DNA of 64,000 nt from Carallia brachiata (GCA_021464245.1 JADCRB010000044.1:1-64000); one strand, 5' to 3'. Counted from the first letter of the stretch, positions 10,561-22,947 are shown. Numbers and translations are program-made. The notes: generated by a model from the sequence alone, not told the origin.

Positions 10561-10790
10561 GTTCAACAAAATACTCCTGTCTCGCACGAGTATAAAAGGC
10601 GAACAGCTCCACAATTCAACACTCCTGCCTCGCACGAGTATAAAAGCGATAATCAATCCATCACAGTTCAACACCTGTCTCGCACGAGTATAAAAGGCGA
10701 TATCACAGTTCAACGCTCCTGTCTCGCACGAGTAAAAGGCGACACCACAATTCAACACTCCTGCCTCGCACGAGTATAAAAGGCGACAAT
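10561..10790 (+). promoter_or_regulatory. Five tandem units, four carrying TATAAAA
   Basis: Five units of 43-50 bp share TCCTGYCTCGCACGAGTATA followed by AAAGGCGA. TATAAAA occurs at 10591, 10639, 10689 and 10775; the fourth unit reads AGTAAAAGGC at 10731, with TAT lost. A single related copy sits in the full-length element (about 23733-23762, minus strand), upstream of its WOX-like gene, so the unit probably derives from an accessory-gene promoter. The array lies about 270-450 bp upstream of the endosulfine ATG on the same strand. Promoter activity is an inference. Confidence 0.7.
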
Positions 10791-11040
10791 ACAACAATGC
10801 AGACCCTAACAGGTGAGAAGCAGCCACAGCCTGCCGAACTTTGCCTGTAGGAGGCTCTATCTGCAAGCACCATCCCATTCCTACACTATGTGTCGAAGTC
10901 ACGACGTCTAGAAGGTTAGCCCCCTTTTCCCTTTTTTATTGTACTAACGAGATAAGATTTTCATTTTAAGACTACACCATGAGTCATAAGTTGACTATGC
11001 TTTACTTAACAACAGCTTCTGGCAGCGCAGAAAGCAGGGA

Positions 11041-13048
11041 ATGTCAAGCACAGAGACTGAAGAGAGAAAAGAGACAGAGCAAGGGGAAGCAGTTGGTGAT
11101 ATCTTAAGTCCTGGCCGAAGTAATGACCCAACAGTGGAAATGGAAGCAGAGCTTAGTAAAATTGATAATCAAAATGGTGAAAATTCCTTGTCCTCAACTC
11201 AGCATGAGGTATATCGTAATTGAGTTAAATGAAATTCCACTTCTTTTTTGAGAGTTCTGAGAACTTTATTTGCTAGAAGTTTGGTTTTTTTTTTCTTTTT
11301 ACCAACTTGACCTACCAAGACTTTCTTATGAGAACTTTTGGGGTATTGCTTCGTTGTTCTTTTTTTTTTTTGCCCCCTCTATGTATTTAAGTTGCCATAT
11401 TGAAACCCGAACTTAGTTTCCTATAGGATAACTCTAAGTACCAAATGAGTGAAAGCCGATTGGTGCTTTTGGGACAATGATGGGGACTTCAAAACTCACA
11501 GAAAGTGAAAAAAGTTGTCAATGTAGGAGTAATGCGCGAGGTCTACCATGTGACCAGTAGACCAATACATGTGTTCATGCTAGAAATCTTTTGCTGACTC
11601 TAAGTATGTTTGGTACTTTCATTCTCCATCATATTCCATACATTAGACTGCTCTTCTGTTAAGTGCTGAAAAAAACCAGCCTTCACTTCTTTTCAGGAGG
11701 AAAATATGAAGATAAAATATGGAGGACTAGTGCCAAAGAAGAAACCATTGATATCTAAGGTGACTCTTGCTTTCGTTTTTTCTTTTTTCCTTTTTTATTT
11801 TGTCAGTTTTGTTATTTTCCCCTTTATTTGAAAACAAAAGTTGCAAACTTCATGCAATTGATGACCCGCCTACCATCACTACTTGTAGGATCACGAACGA
11901 GCTTTTTTCGATTCTGCTGATTGGGCATTGGGAAAGGTTTTTGCTCCATCCCTTATTTTCTCATTTAAATTTGTCTTTTTGAACAATAAAATATCACTGC
12001 GAGAAAACAGGAAACTTATATGCTTTTATATGAATTGACAATTAATTCCAAAATTCAAGCAAGGAGCCCAGAAGCCTAAAGGTTCAGTTGAAGCTCTCCG
12101 CCCAAAGTTAGAGGTACCTTTTTTTTTGGAACATTCTTGTTAGTATAGGTAATATATCAAAAATACTGTGCAAGAGAAGGCGAATCATGTATTCACATGT
12201 ATATAACTATAACTCTTTTTTTTCGTTCATAATAATTAATAGGAATAGTTGAATAAGATAGATTTATGACCGAACTTTTTTTAAAATATTAAGTGGAGGG
12301 CACCAGGATTTGATAGGGTCTTAAGCCATAATCACCAACCATTGTTGTGGCATAAAGACTAAAGAATTTCATTCTTACTTGGGATTATGAATTTGAATAA
12401 TTAGCAAAAGGTTTGACGCGGCTAAACGTAATAGTTGTGGGAGTAATTAGTAACTCTTATAAAGTATCGTGAAATTTACTTTCTTATAAATTTAATATAG
12501 AGATTGGATTGAACTCACTGTACAGTGTAACTAACACAATTCTTTCTAACGAAAATTCATCACTCTTATTTTTTTTTTTTTTTGGTCAAACATTTCCAAC
12601 TGTTTTTTAATAATCACTCCAACGCTACTGGTTCAAAGTATTGTCTATTCTATGAATGATCAGTAACATAAGTAAATATTAAAATGTATATCCATCAACA
12701 AAATTTCGAGCTATTATTGTGCATGCTCTAGCTTTGGTTTTCTGTTGTCTTAAGCTCACCCCACATCACCAAGTGCGTTCAAGGCTCTCAGCTGATGCTT
12801 CCACAAATGAATGTCTGGGTATTCATCTAACAATACAATCCCTCTCCTACAATTTAGATTTTCGAGTCCCACATATAATCTATTTGCAAAAATAGTGAAG
12901 TCTCATGACACTTTTGATTTACTTTGCAGTAGCGGCAAGCGAAGACATTAATCATAATTCTGCTGAGACGGAGGAGGGCAACTTGGATGGTGGAAAAGAT
13001 GAAGACATTGGCTCTGTGGATATACCAGCAGCGGATAATCTACTTTAA
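11041..13048 (+). CDS. Endosulfine/ARPP19-family PP2A-inhibitor protein
   Basis: Plant member of the endosulfine (ENSA/ARPP19) family. In animals and yeast these small proteins, once phosphorylated by Greatwall kinase, inhibit PP2A-B55; the plant role is less defined. I infer six coding exons: 11041-11208, 11697-11759, 11889-11936, 12060-12113, 12755-12812 and 12930-13048, all with GT-AG introns and consistent phases, giving 169 residues. The conserved core is KYGGLVPKKKPLISK (exon 2), DHERAFFDSADWALGK (exon 3, residues 78-93) and QGAQKPKG...ALRPKL (exon 4). FDSADW corresponds to animal FDSGDY, making Ser86 the expected phosphosite. The acidic N- and C-termini are poorly conserved, as usual. 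A leader intron ending at AACAACAG near 11017 is possible. The gene looks intact. Confidence 0.93.
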
Positions 13049-14020
13049 AGACCTTTTAAAAAAAAAAAAAACAGTACATTTCATTGCATCTGTAAATTAA
13101 AATCAGAGTCACCCATCAATCCTCCTCGTATATAATCTACTTTTAGGACATGTTATACATTGATATGTGCACGGTGTCATCTTCATGAGACCACAATAAA
13201 CACGAGAACAAAGCAGCAACAGACTCCAAGTTTGAGGGTGGTCATAGGTCGACCATGGAATGCATATGTTCCAAATTTATTACACTATATTTCTTGTGAA
13301 TTTTCGGTTAACTTAACAAATTTCAGACAGGCAACATGGCTGCCTGTCACGACGGTAAAACCTCCAATTGCGAAAATAAAAGAAAAGATATTGATCTCGT
13401 CGATGGGATCCAGAACAAAGGGGGAAGGTGCTTATCTTTTAGAACACGAATCTGAGCTCCTGTTTCGCTACAGAGTAATACTATTTTTTCCGGCCAGACG
13501 GTTATAGGTTCGAATTTTGCTTTTAATGAACTAAATATATGTTGAATTTAGTGTAAAGGTCTATTCCATTAACATATACAGGATGAGTAATTGTACAATC
13601 TTACTTTTCTATTTTACTTTAAAAAAAATTCTTTTGTTGGTTGTATTTTGTCAATTAAAATTTATGCCATCAACTAAATTATCTATTCAGTAAAAACACC
13701 AACATATATTTTGATTTTGGCATCTTAATTAATATTTTAAATATGAAAAAATTAATAATTTTTATAATAAAAATTTAAAATTATTATTTTTTATTATAAA
13801 TATTATTACTTTTTGTTAAAAAAATTTCATTCTTATTTCATTTAAAATACTGTACACAAAACATTTGGACACATTTTCTCCGTATCTGCTATGTATGCTC
13901 CGAATCACTTGCCGGCCCTTCCCGTGACTTCAATTTTTCTCAGAGAGCACACGTAGCGGTACAAGGCGTCCTCGCCAGTCGCCACTCGCCACCAATTGCG
14001 TGCTGGTGGCCTCTCCTTAC
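13049..14020. other. Endosulfine 3' flank and intergenic DNA
   Basis: Holds the endosulfine 3' untranslated region and then AT-rich sequence (13610-13860). The open + frame at 13160-13507 has no recognisable domain and I do not call it a gene. Confidence 0.5.
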
Positions 14021-14099
14021 CTGGGTTTCTTCTCTTGCCTCTGCCGTAGCCATGTTGAGAATGGGATTGCTTGCCATAACCATTTCTCAGGCCCGCCAT
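14021..14099 (-). other. Possible first coding exon of an unidentified minus-strand gene
   Basis: On the minus strand an ATG at 14099 opens MAGLRNGYGKQSHSQHG followed by YGRGKRRNP, then a near-consensus splice donor (CCCAG followed by GTAAGGAG) at 14020-14019. The glycine/arginine-rich start resembles small basic proteins, but I recognise no family and found no partner exons before the endosulfine gene end. It could equally be chance in a locally GC-rich patch upstream of the methyltransferase. Confidence 0.22.
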
Positions 14100-14725
14100 T
14101 GACGCTGTACAAGTGAAAAGCTTACACCTTTCTCTGTAAATAAAAGTACTCACTTCAGATAGCGCTCAAAATTCGCATGAGAAAATATACAGATCTCAAA
14201 AGCAGATGAGTTATGTGCTCTTGCAAATTAAAGGGTTGAAAATTCAAGAACAAATCTCACATGGGTCGAAGTGAAAATTTTCTGTCATTACTCTTTAATT
14301 TTTGCTGAGAGGCGGAAAATATTTATCTCGTGTTACCCTGTCAGAACGAGCACCATAGACTTAGCAAAAGAGCTCTATTATAAACAAGTTAGAAAAAACA
14401 TACGAGATATATATAATTTATTTAATAATATTTATTAATTTTTTTAATTTAAAATATTTTTTATAATTTAATAACTTATAATAGTATTCGTCCGGCCCTT
14501 TTATGTTGTCAAGAAGTTTTATTATGGCCTGAAACATCCAAAAGCAAGCATTGTGGAATGACTAAATTAGCCCCCGTTTCCACCTGGCTAACGATTCTCC
14601 CCTTCGTCTTATCTTTTATCCTCAAACCAATTGCTTTGTGCCTGTGGACTGATCCATTTGTTAGTCCTTTAGAATGTGTATCAATTTGAGTTCTTTAGAT
14701 TGTGGGACAGCAAATTTTCTTTAGC

Positions 14726-16932
14726 ATGATTGTGCAATCATCATTTGCTCCTTCTTGGCTCCCTTCATGCTGCTCCAATGCTTTTCACTCCTCCCATAAA
14801 ACTTCAAATACTATCGTCACACCTTTCAACTGTTTTAACACTAAGCAGTATAATGCATCAGATAGCTCATCACTGGAACCAGAACAGCAGTATAATCCTG
14901 CGCCATTGCGTACCAGGAGATATTGCTGTTGCGGGAGAAGGCATTTTCTTGAAGTGGCAGCAGCTACTTCTTTGCTTTCAATACCTCCTTCAAAGGCTTC
15001 AGATTCAGAGTCTGATTATATGGCATGCCAACTTACTAGTTATACATCCAATGTTATATATGTATATTATGTTCATTGACTAATTGAGGAGTTAGAGTAA
15101 CCTGACACTAAAATGTAATGCAATGTTATGGTTGTAGGCTACATTGCATAGAGTTCGCCCTCCAAGTCCAGATTGGTATGAGGAATGGTATGCATTTGTC
15201 GAGAACTCGACCATGCGAATCTACGAGGCAGAGGTTAGCTGTCTTTCGAGTTGATATGTCGAATTTTGTTATGATCCATGGCGTAAGCCTGTATGTCTTT
15301 ATTTTCACTTTTTGTAAGATTGCAGTTTACAAATCCCAGCTCTTTAGCAATTTGAGAGGAAAGGCCAAGAAGGTATTGGAGATTGGGATTGGAACTGGCC
15401 CTAATCTCAGATATTATGCTGGTGACGCAGATGTGGAGCTTTATGGTGTGGATCCTAACAGAAAGATGGAAAAATATGCTCAGGAAGCAGCAGTGGCTGT
15501 TGGTCTCCCACTTAGGAATTTCAAATTTATACAAGCGGTACACATGCTCCTATCCTATAGCATTGCATACTTGTGCCATTACCTATTGCTTTCTGCAGCA
15601 AGCAATAGATAAGTTTGGATTGAGGCTTTGTTGTCATTGTTGTTGTATCTGTTGCTTGCTGATCATGTTGTACATAGAGTTAGGCTCATTGGTAGTTGTA
15701 TCCTGCATGGTATTTGGACCATCAGAAACATAATAGATCAAGAAAAGCAATGGCTTGTTGCTGGACCTATTGATGTATCATGTGTCAGTTCCACAGGGAT
15801 TATTTTTCTTTTTGAGTTTTAGGTTTGCCTTTCAAGGATTTGAAAATTCCGCATAATTTCCAAGGATGACTATGAGATGTTGAGTTCTGAGCATAAGTAG
15901 AAATGAATTCCATTACCCATTAACTCACCAAATGTAACTTAAAATAGAAATTCTATTGAGTAAAAGCCTATTCTTCTGATTTGTTTCCTTGTAATTAGGA
16001 AGATTATTTTGCCTATTTAGATTTAATAAAAAATTTATTCTGTTTGTTTATTGAAGTTATTCTTCAAATATGAAGCTTATTCACTCATATACAGGTTGGA
16101 GAAGCTATACCATTGAGTGATGCTTCAGTTGATGCAGTTGTTGGAACTCTCGTTCTCTGCTCCGTTAAGGATGTTGATCAAACACTGCAAGGTAACTCAT
16201 CTTCTGGATGTTTTAAAATCCTCAGTTTAATAAAACTGCACTTTCACTAAAAGCAAGTGCCTTAGCGAGAAATTATTCAACTAAAGTCCTGCCATTGTTC
16301 TGAGTTTCCTATTTTGGAATCTTTCTATGAACTTCCTCCAATTAGTAATGATAATGGAAACATAACACACTAGAAAGATTGCAAATGCAAAATTCTTCTC
16401 CGAACGTGTAAATAATGCCTATACTAATGAGACTAAATGGTGTGCCGGTTAACCAGGCTTAAAATTAATGCATACTGCTAATGTTTGGTGCACAACTACT
16501 TAACAACTGCTAGAGAACTCAAGGCTGCTTTTAAGCTGCTGAGATAGGACTTGAACCTTTGTGTCCAGAGGCCAAGAGGGTACTTAGACCAGGGGGGCTC
16601 TACATATTTGTGGAGCATGTAGCTGCAGAAGGTAGTAAGCTAACTTTCGAAATTTTTTGATTAGACAAACTGATAGATTGACTATAGCTAACTGCTGCTT
16701 CTCAACGATGATGATGATGATGTCGTTGGACAATGCAGATGGAACAATTCTTCGGTTCTTACAAAGCGTCCTCGATCCTCTGCAGCAGACACTTGCCGAT
16801 GGTTGTCACCTGACCAGGGAAACAGGAAGAGTAATCTATGAAGCTGGCTTCTCTTCTGTTGATTTAAATATAGCTTACTTGTCTAGTGCATCACTTCTAA
16901 ATCCTCAAATATATGGAATAGCAAGAAAGTAA
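14726..16932 (+). CDS. Plastid-targeted SAM-dependent methyltransferase (METTL7-like)
   Basis: Class I SAM-dependent methyltransferase of the plant family near Arabidopsis At1g69523/At1g69526; substrate unknown. Six exons give 321 residues: 14726-15022, 15138-15233, 15319-15537, 16095-16191, 16569-16631, 16739-16932. The SAM-binding motif I is VLEIGIGTG (residues 150-158), with the acidic residue in YGVDPN (Asp176) ending strand 2. Exon 4 holds the post-I region (SVDAVVGTLVLCSV), and exon 5 has KRVLRPGGLYIFVEHV. The first 91 residues look like a chloroplast transit peptide followed by a twin arginine (71-72), a hydrophobic stretch and SKA, suggesting thylakoid targeting. The first intron must use a GC donor (TATATG followed by GCATGCC) to keep M-A-T-L-H-R in frame; all others are GT-AG. 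ATG 14726 is the first in-frame methionine. Confidence 0.9.
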
Positions 16933-19900
16933 AGAATTAAGAGCTAAACTGTTAAAAGTTCCTGAAGAAAGTGCGAGCCAAGTGACCTCGTGCCAATGAT
17001 TAACTCAGTTATTGGTAAATCTTGTACACTACTGAACTTATGTTGTCAGCTGTCCACAATTAACATTATGTCAACTGGAATACAATACTGGATTTTGATG
17101 CCTAATGTGGCCTCATACATCGCGATCCCTCTAGCGATTTTTTTGGTCTAGTTGGAGTGGAAGGACATTTTTATGAGTGAAATGTGAGTTTCGAACCTCA
17201 AATTGTAGTTGAATTTTTTGGTTGAATTTTTTTGATTGAGCTAGTCAGGTTATGACTTAGTGCCAGCGTGCTATGCAGTCCAATAGTTGAGAGCAAAAGT
17301 CTAAGCGGACTAGACCCAAGGAGCTTCGGCCTGGGAAGCCCATTCTAAGCAGCCCCAGTTTTAGCTAGGGAGATCCATAGGAATATCGGTAGGAGAGGAT
17401 GAGATTCGGTGGTGGTCAAGAAGGGCTTCTTTTTATGCGAAAGATTCTTTTCAAAAAACCAAATAGCTTAGACAAAAATAACTTGAACTCGCCACTTTCA
17501 TCAGGAACCCATATTGGGAATAAGGCTGCGTTCTAAAATATGGGCCTTTTGAAAACAAAAGCTCCTTGTGAATTGGGCCTAGAAAGCCCTTTTCACCAAA
17601 CTAAAGGGCCATATATGCTTGCAAAAGTAGATGGTGCAAGCAAAAGCTTGCATGTGCATTTTAAATGAAGCCACGCAGACATGTAGATCAAAATTTTACC
17701 ACCAGTTAACCAAAAACAAAAAGAAATTTCACCACCATTCGTGTGGTTAAATTAGGTACAGGCTCGTGATTCCAGCCTTGCGTCAAGGGTTCAACATCGG
17801 CCAAGGTTGAATCATGTAATTAAACCTATATTTAACTTGGTGCAGCGAGATTATAAAGCATCACTCTTTTTTAAAAAAAAAAAAAGAAAAAAAAATTAAA
17901 AAGCTCTATGACATTCTTCTCAATATTTCAAATTCCAAAGGCCCATTAATCCAATTTCCGTGGCCACAAAAATTTGATTAAACATAGTAATTGGACTGTT
18001 TTGTTTGGAATTTTGCAAGCTTTTAGTAGGGGTATGCCCACATAATGTACTCCTTCGATAGGCACAGTAATTTCTAATAAAACTGGAGTACTAATTTTAT
18101 TTTACTAGATAAAAAAACAAATAAATAAGAAATTGTTTGAATTGAATAAAGAACACATCAGTAGTTAATACTTTAGATATATATTTTTGAAATTTTAAAT
18201 TTTAATTTTCGAAAGGAGTATGAGGTTATGACAACAAAAATAATTATCCTATTTTACAGTCTACGGTCGAATAAGTCTCCTTTTAAACAAAATTTTTTTA
18301 ACAAAAAAAAGAAACAGACAAGAATTTTTCAAGCCAATGGGGACCATCCTCCTTCCCCTTACAACACTCATGTGCTATGCTATCACTGCACTAGACAATG
18401 GCAAATTGTAGGCACTACATTACACAACTTGGATCCCCTCGTTCTTAGCCCACTGTTCTTCTTTTCTTGGAAAACCGTGAGCAAGTTTTGCAATTGGACC
18501 CATTTGGAAAATGAACCAGTCCAGTGTCATTTTCCATCAATTTGCGGCAATGGCATAGAACCCTAATCGTAGAAGATAAAATCAATGATAAAATTGCAAA
18601 AGAAGAAAAGGACACCTCGTTCAAGTACAATCACTGGCATTAGATTTTGCATTCCAATAGAGAGATATGGGGAGATATTCTTTATATTGGTGCTTTATTG
18701 TGTAAAAGAAATCCCAAATTTAAAATTCAAATTGAGGGTTGCTCTAAGAAATACATACAATGGTTAAAAGCTTAAATTTCCAAATTTAGATTCTCAAGTT
18801 CAAAGCAATAAACACGATAACACGATAATATAAATGAGAGTTATTCTTATTGTATAACTTATAGTTTATAAAAACAAAAATTCAATTTGATGTGGTAACT
18901 TTTATTCACTCATTTCTACTTTTTGATTTATGATATACCATTGAATTATCAACTTATTTCTAGGCCACATGATAGTTTGCAGTTATGCCTTGAACCTATT
19001 TAGAAGCGGTAAAAATGATCCGACTAGAATGACCTAGCTTAACCTGCTAGAAATTCAATTTGCACTGATTGAAAAAATAAATGACTCACAACCCAAAATA
19101 TGCAAATCGGAAAAGACCACGAAATCTATAACCCAAATCCAAAATGCAAAAGACTTGAAAACGAATATTCTAAAACTCAATCGATCTAATATTTGATGTA
19201 TTTAAAATCAGATCAACTCAAAACTCGATGTATCTGTTACGCAAAATATTTGAAACCCAAATGACAAAAATAAACAAGTCCAAACCAGATCTAACCTGCC
19301 CGTTGGCCAGCTCTACATCTATCCATGAACTTATCATTAGTTTGTTATTTCAAGTAGCCATTGAAGGTACCCAAGCTGCCTGGACCACTCCTTGCGCTCA
19401 CCATCACCTAGAGGTGGACTGCTTATCTATGAAATTTTCTTGTTTTTATGTTAACTTTATCTATGAAATTGTGATCTCCAACCCCGGGGTTGGGTAACGT
19501 GTAAAAAACCTCTTCTCGTGATGGGAAGCGTTGATTTGCCTTTGAATAACATGACAACTCAGAGCTACTTAATGACTTTCAGTTTGATGTAAACATGTAA
19601 CAACTGAATTAATTCGTCAAGAAAATGGAAAAAAAAAAAAAAGACTTTATAAGGATGGTTTTAGAGTAGTAATAAATTGATATAAACTGTTGATAGTTGA
19701 ATTTATAAAAAAAAAAATAATTGTCAAATATTATTGGATAGAACTATATTATTATTTTTTATCTTTTAAGTGTAGTCATATAGTCTTACTCCAAAGAAAA
19801 CACTCTAAGCAAGCTCTCTAACCGCTTCAATTATTCTATATTATCAGTTTATATTTCTATTTTAATTTTAATTGATATCTAATCGCTATTAACAACCATA

Positions 19901-21423
19901 TGTGATGATGGTAAAACAATTGGATTTTTAGTCCTAGTAGGCCAGCGCTAAGGTTCCACCCTGCCGGTGTTAATTAATGAGCTAAAACAAAAATTCACTT
20001 AATTTCGATGAAGGGCTTTGATTTATTATGTCCATGTTCTTTCTATAATTTTTCAATTTCATCTGACAACAAGTTGAAATAGTTATGACATCAAAATGGG
20101 AATTAAAATACTATGATTTTTTTTTTTGCACACATAAAATATTGTGATTTGATTAGAGCTTAGCGTTGCAATCTTATAATTAAGATTTAGTGGTTATTTT
20201 CATAATTTTATCTTTTTTTGCCATTTTCATAACCATTTTTATTTTTGGCCTTGTGGTTACCAGTTGGCAATTGATAGAGACAATTATCGTTATTCAGCAA
20301 TTTTTGAAAACTTTGCAAAAGACATCTTCCAATGATGTAATGATTGTGCAATAATCTATCTTAACACTATAGAATATTTTATTTCAATAAAATTACGTGT
20401 TGCACTCTCGATGGGCCACGTCGCCTCACAAAAAAATAATATTTAGAGTAACATTAAATATTTTTAAGATTTAAATTTATTAAAAAAAAAAAAAAAAAAG
20501 AGGAGGACGCGGCTGGTCCCGTTGCGGTGCAGCCGGAGAAGTCAATCGAAGACATCACTAAATTGAAGACACTGAAGTCTTATACATCATACCATAATTT
20601 TTTTTTATACATCATAACTCGATCGTTGTAACACAAAATGTTTAAATCAAACACCCTCTCGGGCGAAGGTGCGAAAGAGTTTCTATTGATGTATACCATT
20701 TGCCATCAAGAATGAATTCATGTTTTATTCATCGCTTAAGCAGCTCTAACATGTTGGCCCCTGCATGTGAATGTTGCTGGGCAAGCAAAACAATAAAATG
20801 GTTCCTCTAGCAGCTCAACATTGACAAATCGAACGCCAGCTTTAATGGTTAAATGTGCATTAACACATGAAAAGTCCTAATTAAAGTTGCTGAATCGAAG
20901 TGGGGTTGCGTTTTTATATTGATAAACCTCACATGGCTGCTTAAACTTTAGGCAACAGATCAATCCATGAAGATTTGCGTTTAGGCTGTCTAATCAAATA
21001 GGTCTACAATTCCACCCATTTTGGCAAGTCTTGCTCTCATTTATGGTCTCACGTCCAGGGTGAGAAATGCGATTGCTCTCACTTGATATTGTTGTTCTGT
21101 TTTGCGAACTTCTATTTTGAGTGAAATTCAATGATGATGTTGTTTGATAACATATAAAGTTTGCAGTTGTCACAACACATCACAGCTCAAATTTGAGTTT
21201 AGATACTGAAATACATATTTTGTTGCAGTTTAAAAAGTTGTCACAACCACAGATTTTTTCAACTACTAACATACAATCAACAACATCTGTTGATTGCAGA
21301 GTTTTGCACCGTGTGTTTGTTAATAGCAACAGCGAAGCTTAACAACAATACAAAACACACCTTAGGTCCATTTCCGAAACGCCATTGGCTAACTTAGAAC
21401 AAAGGACATCACAAATTTAACTA
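16933..21423. other. Methyltransferase 3' flank and gene-free intergenic DNA
   Basis: No gene is recognised in 4.5 kb. The sequence is AT-rich with A/T runs at 17872-17900, 19628-19640 and 20482-20500. At 20105-20150 a 16-bp T-rich insertion is flanked by near-identical 15-bp direct repeats (AAAATACTATGATTT and AAAATATTGTGATTT). The + frame at 19228-19497 is open by chance as far as I can tell. Confidence 0.5.
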
Positions 21424-21428
21424 CATGC

Positions 21429-22101
21429 TGTCAAGTGTAAATTTCGAGTCTAAAACAATTAAACTCGAAAATACAAAAATAAATTACAAATAAAAATTGT
21501 AAAGTAAAAGAAAATTTACGTGAGGTCGATCTCCGTAGATCCTCCGATTAGTGTTCCTTTTTTGACTCCGTCAAGGGCTGTACGAGCTTGATCTTGATAG
21601 AAATAATTTCCACCGCTTTTTCTTGAACTGGATAAAATGAAACTGTATCTGATTTGGACGTTTTGACTGCGGTTATAAACCGCAGAGATCTGATCTGAGC
21701 CGATCTGACTTAATTTCACCGATGGTCGAATGGACTTGTTCTCGGATGAGTTGCTGGATTTTGCTGAGAGCCGTATGAGACTTAATCCCAGCCGGATTTG
21801 TAATATTTTGATTTTTTTTTTTTACTATCTCTCTCTTTTTTTTTTCTTTTTTTCTTTTTTCTTCTGCTTGCTTTTTCTCTTCTTTTTTTTTTTCGCTTCG
21901 CTGCCTCTTCTGCGCTTTATTTTTTTTGCTGCTGCTTTCTTCTTTTTTTTTTCCCTTTTCTTCTGCTGGCCTTTACTTCAATTTGGGGAGGCCATTTATA
22001 GGCCTCCCCCACCTGCCTGCCACCAACCAATTGGTTGGTGGCATTAAAGGTTGGCAGCTGCCAACCAAGATTTTTTTTTTTTTTTTAATTATTAGTTTAC
22101 A
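21429..22101 (-). repeat. 3' LTR of the Tat element
   Basis: 673 bp, the downstream LTR. It carries the same 24-bp palindrome (22019-22042) and a perfect 18-bp palindrome GGTTGGCAGCTGCCAACC (22049-22066). Its inner edge abuts the polypurine tract. Confidence 0.95.
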
Positions 22102-22103
22102 AA

Positions 22104-22120
22104 TGCCCCCACTTTAAGGG
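22104..22120 (-). other. Polypurine tract of the Tat element
   Basis: On the minus strand CTTAAAGTGGGGGCATT runs almost directly into the 3' LTR (two bases apart). A purine run here primes plus-strand synthesis. Confidence 0.75.
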
Positions 22121-22492
22121 TCGGTAAGAAAGATTTTTACAGAGATAATTCGAACCGAGTCTTGAAGTCCAGTTTGAAATTTGGAAAGTCCTGATGAACA
22201 TTGAATCTTGGAGTCTTCTATCTTTGACCATGTCTGCTGTTGTTGGATCGCAATAGGAATCCGATACGATCTTGAGAAAGTTAGCAGCCCAGCCAATATA
22301 AAAATTGACATTCTAACTCCAGGTGCATTCGAGCTTCCATGGCTGGCAAAGGCTGGCAAATGTTTTTTGAAGTTCCAAAGCTCTGGTGAGGATGATCCGG
22401 TAGGCAAAGAACTCGAACATCCCCAAGAGTAAGGCCCAGGACCTTGGAACTTCAAGACCGGCATACAGAGAGACTGACTGTAGTGATGATTC

Positions 22493-22741
22493 CTAAGTCT
22501 GCTTCGACATAAGGAGACTAGTTGGAACTTCCCCGTACATCGCCGCATCCAAAGGAAGATTAGGATAATTGCAGCGTCTCATCCCTCTGTAGTAGATGTG
22601 AACTAAGGAGAGTAGTTGGAACTCCATGACACCGATGGCGTTAGGGATCCCTCGAGGAAGACTACTCATTCTTTTCTTAGCTCGTGCGCCTCCAACTTCT
22701 TGATCGAAGAACTTCCTGAGACAAGTGCAGAGACTAGCCAT
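22493..22741 (-). CDS. Small accessory ORF of the Tat element, unknown function
   Basis: An uninterrupted 82-codon frame starts at ATG 22741 (MASLCTCLRKFFDQEVGG) and ends at a TAG at 22493. It contains VMEFQLLSLVHIYYRGMRRC and PLDAAMYGEVPTSLL. A TATATATATA run at 22797-22809 lies about 60 bp upstream, so it may have its own transcript. I do not recognise the family. It is the only long frame of the post-pol region without a break, which contrasts with the frameshifted WOX-like gene. It could also be the first exon of a longer spliced product, since open sequence continues in another frame to 22114. Confidence 0.4.
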   Translation of the reverse strand: MASLCTCLRKFFDQEVGGARAKKRMSSLPRGIPNAIGVMEFQLLSLVHIYYRGMRRCNYPNLPLDAAMYGEVPTSLLMSKQT

Positions 22742-22947
22742 TTTCTTTTGAGAAAGAAGAGCTAAGGGGTGAGTATTATAACTCGGGAATGCAAGATATA
22801 TATATATACATGCAATAAAGTTTTTTTTTTTTTTCGATTTTTTTTTGAAAAGTCAAAAAGAAGGTACGCAGATTCGAGTAGGGCCATCCACGTCCCTTTC
22901 CTACATAAGAGACAAAAGAGGCAGCGGCTGACGCGTGTTACGAAAGT

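Larger units (their letters stand above)
7913..10790 (+). mobile_element. Internally deleted Tat-lineage Ty3/gypsy element (3' LTR missing)
   Basis: A 5' LTR (7913-8802), primer site, A-rich leader, N-terminal gag (from 9082), a scrap of the pol 3' end (about 9926-9955) and post-pol sequence occur in the order expected of the 10-kb element at 21429-31473, but the rest of gag and nearly all pol are missing. Gag begins with the same MAPKRSTTAATKKKATAPLP in both. The pol scrap GGTAAATTCAGAACTACTGTTATGT matches the last codons of the other pol with small gaps and is followed by the same A-rich tract. I find no 3' LTR or right target duplication, so the right boundary (set here at the end of the TATA repeats) is uncertain. 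The element ends close to the endosulfine gene. Confidence 0.8.

Noticed and set aside
21730..22117. Plus-strand open frames with long F runs
   Set aside because: They lie in the T-rich U3/R part of the LTR, and similar frames appear in the other LTR, so they are repeat shadows.
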